A model generated the notes under the pieces. The model had not been told where the DNA came from. It ran no database searches and saw nothing but the letters and a program-made list of their open reading frames with translations. Shown here piece after piece: positions 57,126-64,000 of a DNA stretch of 64,000 nt. The stretch's first letter is position 1. The number at the start of each line of letters is the position of its first letter. Source of the DNA: Anas platyrhynchos (taxonomy: Eukaryota; Chordata; Aves; Anseriformes; Anatidae); contig NC_092597.1 in NCBI RefSeq assembly GCF_047663525.1, forward strand, positions 17,320,501-17,384,500, read 5' to 3'. Both the position numbers and the translations under genes were made by a program.

Positions 57126-58449
57126 GAAAAGCCCAGCAACAGTTTGGCCGGAGCTTAAAAGGAATAAAGTCAATGAGGTTTGGTTCCTTAGCAGGAGAGA
57201 GCAGCAGGCGAGGATGCTGAAGCTGCTGCCGCCTTTAACTGTTTGCTTCTGCCAAGGGAGGGGGGAGAACACCCCGGCCAGAGCCACACACAGCCACACA
57301 TACCCAAATCGGGCAAGAAAAGCGAGTTCCGAGCTGCTCGCTCTTTTTTTCCCAGACTTTGGAGCTGATTAGTGTCATTTTTTCATCCCACAAGAGCAAA
57401 TGTTCCCTTCTCTGCCCTGCCTGGGTGTATGTGGGGAATCTGCGGTTTCGCCTCCGTGAGGGGTATGTTGGGGGGGTGGGAATAGGGCAGAGCACGATGT
57501 CCCTGAAGTAGCTAATTTAACTCGCGTTGTCATAATTTTGCGGCTCGCCGTGGAGCTGTGACAGGGTTTGTGTGTTTTCCTCTCGGGGTGGTGGTGGGGA
57601 GAAGCGTCGGAGCCGGGAGATATTTTTAGTTGAGCACTTTGCGTTTGTTTGCATGCTTGTTTATCTGGAAAATCAACTTGAAGTTGCATTATCCTTGTTT
57701 GGAGAGGCAGTTAGCAAAGCCCATGTTAATCTCATCAGCGTGGAGTCGAGAAAGGAATAGATTTCCTCCTCCTGGATCCATCCTGCTGCGTGTGTGTGCG
57801 TGTGTGCCTGCGTGAAAAGCCCTCATCGCTTCCAATCTCGGCTCTTTATTTTCCAGTACATTTTTGGGTGAGATGAACTCCGAGCCATTTCATTATTCTA
57901 ATGCTAATTGAAATGTGAGCATTTAGGGAAATGTAGCCCCCAGAGCAAGTTGCCAGTGGGAGTTGAGCAGCGAAGAGGTGGAATCCTTTATTCTGGCAGT
58001 TAAATGCAGCAAGGTTCGGGATGACTAATGGAGGGCTCGTTATTTATTTTTCACCCCGATCGCACGGCTGCGTGGAGGGAGGGTGCTCTGCCGGGTCCCC
58101 AGGCTGGTTTATTTGGTCACAGAGCAATTGCAGCAGAGCCATGGAGTAATTGCAGTGCTTCTTTCGCAGCTCTGCTCGTCACCTTTGCTGGGGAAAGATG
58201 ACTGGAGCCGCTTTCCCCGCTGCCTCACGGGTCCATGCAGTGCCCAGGCAGGTTTGCAGCACACAACCACTCACCCTGGCCAACAAACCCCTCTGTGCCC
58301 ACCCCACAGGAATGGGGAAAGCCACCGTGGAGCTACCAAAACCTTCCAAACACCCCACATTTATCCAGCGCCGCGGGGCCGGAGCGTTTTCCTCTGCGCT
58401 GCCGGAGGGACGTGGGTGATGCTTAGGGAAGTCGGAGAAACTCACGGTG

Positions 58450-58491
58450 TTTTATTTATTTATTTATTTATTTATTTTATTTATTTATTTT
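58450..58491 (+). repeat. (TTTA)n microsatellite
   Basis: About ten TTTA units with one irregularity. Confidence 0.9.
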
Positions 58492-61400
58492 TTCCCCTGT
58501 GCTCGCTGTTTGTTGTGGTTCGGTTTTAACCCGTTGTGGGGTGGCCGGGGCCGGGAAGGCTCGGCAGCGAGTGCGTGTTGTCGGGTGCCCACACGGGTCT
58601 GAACTGCTGCGAGAGGTGTTATTGCGTGAGCCCTTTGTGCCCAGAAAATGCCTTTACTGCTTTGACACTGGAAAATGCTGATAAGCAGACTGTAAAAAAG
58701 GAGAAAAGAAGAAAAAGACCCAACTCCAGAACCAGAGATGCTGGGCATTTTATTTTTTTTTTTCTGGAGAGGAGCTGCTGGTAGCTGGGGGTGAGGGCAG
58801 GGTGCTGGGTTTTGCTGGCTGCATCTCTGCTCCCCCTCCAGCTCCCCCCTGCTCTGCTGCTGGCCCCACACCTTCCCCCTAGGTCTGGGCCTGGGACCAG
58901 GACTGAGGTGAGCCCCGAAATGCCACGAGAGGCCCAGACTGAACACGAGTGCCAACTTTCCCCAGGAGGTCTGCGTTTCCTGGGGAGGTGGCGGTGGTTT
59001 GTGCGGGATGCTGATGGAGCAGGGGGATGTTTTGGGTGGCGAGGCTGCTTCCTAGCGAAGGAGGAGTCCCCCAGAGCCAGGCTGAACCAGGTTCATGCTC
59101 TTACATGGCTGGCATCGGGTCCAGCACCCTCCATGCTCGATGTTTGGCCTCTCCTCGCTGGCCATCAGCGAGTGCTGGGGCGACGGCGCCTCGAACCCAG
59201 CCTGGCCGCCGCTGAATCACTCCAGCAGATGGGTCTGATTCAGCTCGGCACTGCGTGGTGTTTCCCCTGCTTGCCACGCTCGCCGGTGGCTCGGCTTCGT
59301 TAGGCGGCTTGCCTCGTTTGTGGGCAGCAAGTGGGCAGAGGTGCCTCTGTGTGTGGGGCTGGGGGGTGAGCAGGGGGGCTTAGCCCCATCCCCACAGCTG
59401 GGGGAGGTGATGCTCGGGGCCTGGGAGGGTTTGGGAGGGGTGGGGGGCTCTGCTCCACCCTCTGCTGCTGGTGAACAGAAAGATGGGACACGGAGGGGCC
59501 AAGCAGGGCCGTATTTATGTCCAAAATATGGGCTCAGCTTGGCAAGGGTCCACCTCAGGGGGTGCACCCACCTCACACCCAGTGCAGGGCATGACCCCCC
59601 CACCCCGATACATCCCCCACCAGGAGCTGTGGGTTATTTTTACCATCTCCATGCCAGAAAAAAACCCAGGCACCACCACAGCAAGGAGGACAGGAGGCAC
59701 CCAGCCCGTGGCCCTGCCCACGGGTGCCCTTGGCGTGCTGCCCCACCTCTGGGTGCCGGAGGGCCTCGACTCCGATTCCTGCAGCTTCTTTTCTCCCAGC
59801 TGTGCCCCACGGGGCTGGTGCCACCTACCCAGGCCATATTTCCCCATCGGGGCCCCAGAGGAGGCCGGGCTCGCCTGCGGTGCCGCGTGCCGGGGAGCCA
59901 CCTCTCCTGGCGGCGTGGGCAGGGCGTGCGTGCTCCGGCACGGCGCGTGGGGAAGGAGGGATGGAGGAGTTTGCCATCTGGGCCTCCCCACTCCTCAGCT
60001 GTTGCCATGGCACTGCCGAGGGGCTGCCAGGAAGGTGGCGGCGGTGGCGGTGGCCTGCGTGTGTCACCCCCTGGGCTCCCTCCAGGTGGGGAGGTGTCCC
60101 CTGCGTGGAAAGCCCGGGTGCCTCGCTCCGTTATCCGAATTCACTGGGGAGAATGGCTTATTTAGGGTAAAATGCCCCCAGTGGGTAGAGCTGTAGGGTG
60201 TCTGTGCAGCCCATAGGTGCCTTCAGACAGACGGGACAAGTTCAGAACAGCCCAAGAGGAGATGGATCATCACGGGGCATTGAGGGATGGAGGAATTTGG
60301 GGCTTCACCTGCTCGCAGACCCAAGGGGCAGCGTCTCCCTTGGGGTTACCCCTGGGGACAGGAGGAGCAGCCCCATCCTTGCCCCCTGGGCTGTCCCATG
60401 GCAGCGTCAGCTCCATCCCATGGGCATGGCTGAGGGTGGGAGGACAACATCAGAGTGGGGCACAGGGGGGCGAGTGGCAATGCCAGCCCCCACTAGTGCA
60501 TGGGATGGCTGGGGAAGAGTGGGGGGCCCCAGAGGAGGGGGTACGGGGCTGCAGCACCCCCTTGCTGCTGGCACAGTGGGCAAACAAGCTGGTGGTGCTG
60601 GGATGGCTCCGCTTTGTGCAACAGGGCGCAGGCTTTTTCCCCTGTGAACCAGCCACAGCTCGCCCGCTGTGCCTTGTGTGCTGCTGCTCCCTGGGGACCA
60701 AGGGCTCTGCCTCCCCAAAGCCTCCCCGTCCCTCCCCATCCCTGAGGTTTTGGCTGCTGCAGAGACCATCCGAAAGGTCCCTAATTCAATCCAGCTTTGT
60801 TCTGGGCAGCTCTTGTCTGCACGGAGCAGCCACCCCAGAGCAAGGCAGCGAGGGGGAGGCGGGCACTGCCCGAGGCTGTGCGGGTGGAAGGAGGTGCAGA
60901 GATGCTCAGATGATGATTTTGGTGTCCTGGAGGCAGCTCAAGCTGTGAGCACCCATCCTGGCTGCCACGGCGTTGCCCCTTGCAGCAGGAATTGGGTCCA
61001 AAGTGGGTGCAGCCCTATTTTTTGGAACATTTAAGCTTGCTGGGTCCGTGCCCTGCCCTGGTGGCCTTTGTGCTGAGCAGTCCTGGAGGGAGGCACTTTC
61101 CTGGCCCGGGCAATGTCTGGGACCTGCTGTGCTTTTGCAGCCTGCCAGGCTCGGTGCAGGGGCAGAGCAGAAGGATCTGGGACAGATGTGCTGTAAGAGA
61201 TGGGTTCTGGAGGAGCTGATTGGGTCTCAGCTTGGCTTTTCCTTTTTTTGGGGGAGCAGAGGGCAGCCTGTCCATGTCTCCATGCCCAGCCTCTGCCGAA
61301 GGCCCATGCCAAGTATTTCTCCAGGAGGAGACAACTTTGGTGCCTGCCAGGACTCCCTGGGGTTTTCTGGCCGTGCTGAACCCAGGGCTTGGGCTGTAGG

Positions 61401-62152
61401 AGCTGGGTTTTGGGGTGCGTGTGGCATCTCCTTGTTTCCTGCGGGATTTGGGGAGCTTCAGGTCAGCTCTGCCTGCTGCCTCCTCTCCCTGGGCCAGGAG
61501 GGTGCTCCGGGAAGGATGCTCCAGGCCTAAGGCAGGTGTTCCACTGAGAGGGAAGCAAGGATTAGGGGGGAAGAGACTGAGGAAACCTTTACCTTGCTGC
61601 TCTTTGGGGCTTGGAGATGCATTACATCTGGCCCGGGGCATTTGCAACCCTGGTTTTCTCTATGAATCCCCCAGACAAGCCCCCTTGGATGTCCCCGGGG
61701 ATCCCACAGCTCGCTCTCAGTGATGCAGGACTCGAATCTGAGTGCTCGTGATGCTCGCAGCTCACCTGCTCGGAGTTATTTATGGGGCACAGGCAAATAG
61801 CAGTAATTTTGAGCTTTGGGCTCCCTGCAGCGGGGGTTTGGGCAGGTTGCGTGGATGTTTTTTAAGCAGGTGTGTTCATCAGCAGCCTGCAGGCTCCGGT
61901 CTGCCCCAGTTTCCCCCTCTCTCTCCCCACTCCTGCATTTAGGGGCACACAAAACCCCTCCTTGCATGGCCGGGGGGGGACAGAGGGGCAGCTCCTTGCT
62001 GCGGGACACGCACGAGGGTCACGTTTTGCGCACGGACATCCCCATGGATGATCTCCAGCCCCCAGCCCACTCGAGTTTCTGCCCCACGCTCCCTCCCCAG
62101 CCTCTCCTTGGCTCTCGCAGCCTCTTCCCTCCTGCTTTCCGAGGGCGGCTGA

Positions 62153-62168
62153 GCCGCTAGAGGGCAAG
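62153..62168 (+). promoter_or_regulatory. CTCF-like motif in NTRK3 intron 1
   Basis: GCCGCTAGAGGGCAAG fits the CTCF core with one to two mismatches, in the same orientation as the match at 10253. Chance occurrence is possible. Confidence 0.3.
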
Positions 62169-64000
62169 CGGCTGCGGGAGACGGCTCGGGCGAGGCTGCC
62201 TCCAGTGCCTCCGCAGCCTCGCATCCCTGCGGGCAGGTCCCCCTGCTCAGCACCCCGGGGTGTCACCGACCCCCGGGACCCCCGGAGCTGCCAGAGGACG
62301 CGGGCAGAGCAGCCCCATGCACAGGGAGCTGTCGCGCCGGTGCTGCAGGAGGCACGGCCAGAGCCGAGCTGGGATTTGGGGCGGTTTGCAGCTTTTTGGA
62401 GGATGCCGACCCACCCGTGGTGGTGTGTTTGAAATGCTGGGTTTGATAGGGGTGGGGTGCTGCCCGCTGTCACAGCTGCTGGGTGAGAAGCCCCCAAAAC
62501 CTCTGCCCATTTCGCTGATGGGGAAACTGAGGCTCGGAGCAGCGGTGCAAGTGGTACCAAGGGGCAGAGATCCTTCTGCTCACCCCTGCCTTAGGGGGAT
62601 GCCCAACACGAGGGGGGATAAGCAAGGCCGCCAGTCCTGTGGTGTCAAACAGCCATGAAAGGCATCCCCAGAGAAATCCTGGACGCAGAGCCAAGAGGGC
62701 ACAGGCTGAGAGCTGTCTCTGGATGCCCCCGGGGTGAGTGCGATGCTCTCAGCTCCTCCAATTAACTCCCTGCTGCAGGGGCTGGGTGGAGGCTGGAGGA
62801 TTAAAGAGGTCGTGTGTCCTTCCCTAGGGGGAGAGGCTGAGAAGAGCCCGGTGAGGGATGGAGAAAGGAAACGGGTAGGAAACCGGTCTTGACCCTGCAG
62901 CATCCTCAGCGTGGGGCTTCCAAAGGAGATCTCCTCCTCCCTGGCAGCGGGGCCAAGGATGAGCCGGTTGTTTCCCTGCTGGTGGCGGGCACGTGGTGGA
63001 AGGGCTGTGACACCCAGTGGTCCCACAACGCAACAGCAAACGGGTCCCCAGCACCACCTCAGGGTGACGTCCGAGCCTGGAGGGGTGCTGGGCTGGGAGC
63101 TGGGTGGTGGGTGCTGGTCTGAGCTGTGCTTGGCTCCGTGGCTCAGGGCCTGGCTCCGCTTGAAGGAAAAGGGAATAAAATATCTTCCCCTGGGTGCCCC
63201 TTGGAAGGCTGCTCGGCAGTCATCGCCCCACTCATGCAAAAATGTTGAGCAGCCAACTTGTGTCTGGGGATGGTGCAGGTTTTGGGATGATGCAGGTTTT
63301 ATTCCCATGCTTGCACATCTCCATGCCAACGTGCCACCCCGCTCCCTGCCCCGGCCCCACGGGGTCCCTGCCCTGTCCCCTCTGCGTGCTGCCCGCCTGC
63401 AGCTCTGGCCCTGGCTTGCCTGGAAGAGCAGCAGCAGGGAAATGTGCTGCTTTTTGAGCTTGTTTTCATGTGACGTAGCAGTCGGGAAGCCGAAGGAGAA
63501 GGCAGCTCTGGGAACGCAGCAGGCTTCTCTCCAGCTGCCAGCAAGGCTCTGCTGTAGCAGACGCAGGGATGCTGGGGACTGTCCCTGCTCCAGCACACGC
63601 TGTCACCCCCACCTTCCCCTTCTCCCAGCTTCAGCCTGCCTACATGGGATGGAAAACAGCTTATTTGACCAAAAATATCCTGGCAGTGGGCTTGGCACAG
63701 CAGCTCCATGTCTTCCCCAGTCCCCTTGTCCCCTCTGTCCCATCCCCTTGCGGTCCTGCCTCACCCCACAGCCTCCCCCCCTCCCCAGGCGGACATACCC
63801 CAGCCCATCGTATTTCATTCCTGCATGGAAATATGTTCCCAGCAACCTCATCCTTGACCCTGGTGAGGGCCGTGGGGCGCTGATGTCTTTGCCAGCTGTT
63901 TGTGCCGTCCCTGGGGGGCTGAGAAATGGGTAATGGGAGGAGAGTGGGGTGGGGTCCCTGCCCCCGAGCTGTGCGAGGCTGTCGCTTACATAACAAACCC

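Larger units (their letters stand above)
56947..64000 (+). other. NTRK3: NTRK3 intron 1 (5' part)
   Basis: Begins GTAAGTGGGC and is not closed in the window. The first 900 bp are CpG-rich then AT-richer, with a possible element at 57490-57960 (GTAGCTAATTTAACTCGCG, TTTGCATGCTTGTTTATCTG, TCTAATGCTAATTGAAATG). The rest is GC-rich with long chance ORFs on both strands, up to 340 codons near 62.9-63.9 kb. No second exon with LRR sequence was found. Confidence 0.75.

Noticed and set aside
62580-63933. 338- and 340-codon frames on opposite strands inside NTRK3 intron 1
   Set aside because: Long frames on both strands over the same bases are typical of GC-rich DNA. The translations are Pro/Ser/Gly-rich without recognisable motifs.
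1-64000. CRISPR arrays, bacterial operons, phage or viral insertions
   Set aside because: The window is vertebrate nuclear DNA. No spaced repeats, integrase, gag/pol/env-like frames or bacterial-type genes were seen.

Overview
The window is vertebrate nuclear DNA, most likely from a bird. The genes have introns with GT-AG junctions, the DNA is GC-rich, no Alu-like or L1-like repeats are recognisable, and the spacing is compact. Three genes can be read: MRPS11 (minus strand, cut by the left edge), MRPL46 (plus strand, complete) and the first coding exon of NTRK3/TrkC (plus strand, running off the right edge). This is the mirror image of the human 15q25-26 order DET1-MRPS11-MRPL46-NTRK3. The bird assignment rests on overall look and remembered protein families, not on a search.

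Layout. Bases 1-2798 hold the first four coding exons of MRPS11 on the minus strand. Bases 2799-2908 are a bidirectional promoter of about 110 bp with two YY1-type motifs. Bases 2909-5350 hold MRPL46 in four coding exons with a poly(A) signal. Bases 5350 to about 55700 are a gene-free stretch of roughly 50 kb. It carries simple repeats (GGGAT/ATCCC pentamer arrays at 19.7 and 46.3 kb, a TTCC array at 37.9 kb), CpG-rich patches at 17.1, 21.7 and 22.8 kb, and a series of AT-rich pockets with homeodomain-type motifs and short perfect palindromes. Those pockets look like the conserved regulatory DNA that often surrounds neurodevelopmental genes. Bases 55700-56698 are the presumed NTRK3 promoter and 5' UTR, rich in homopolymer T tracts. 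The NTRK3 coding exon is 56699-56946, and its first intron fills the rest.

Functionally, MRPS11 (uS11m, small subunit) and MRPL46 (mL46, large subunit) both supply the mitochondrial ribosome and appear to be co-expressed from the shared promoter. NTRK3 encodes the neurotrophin-3 receptor tyrosine kinase, and the intergenic stretch is its upstream regulatory territory by position. Most open reading frames elsewhere are stop-poor GC-rich DNA read by chance. I found no clearly new coding system. The unusual items are non-coding and are listed as candidates.
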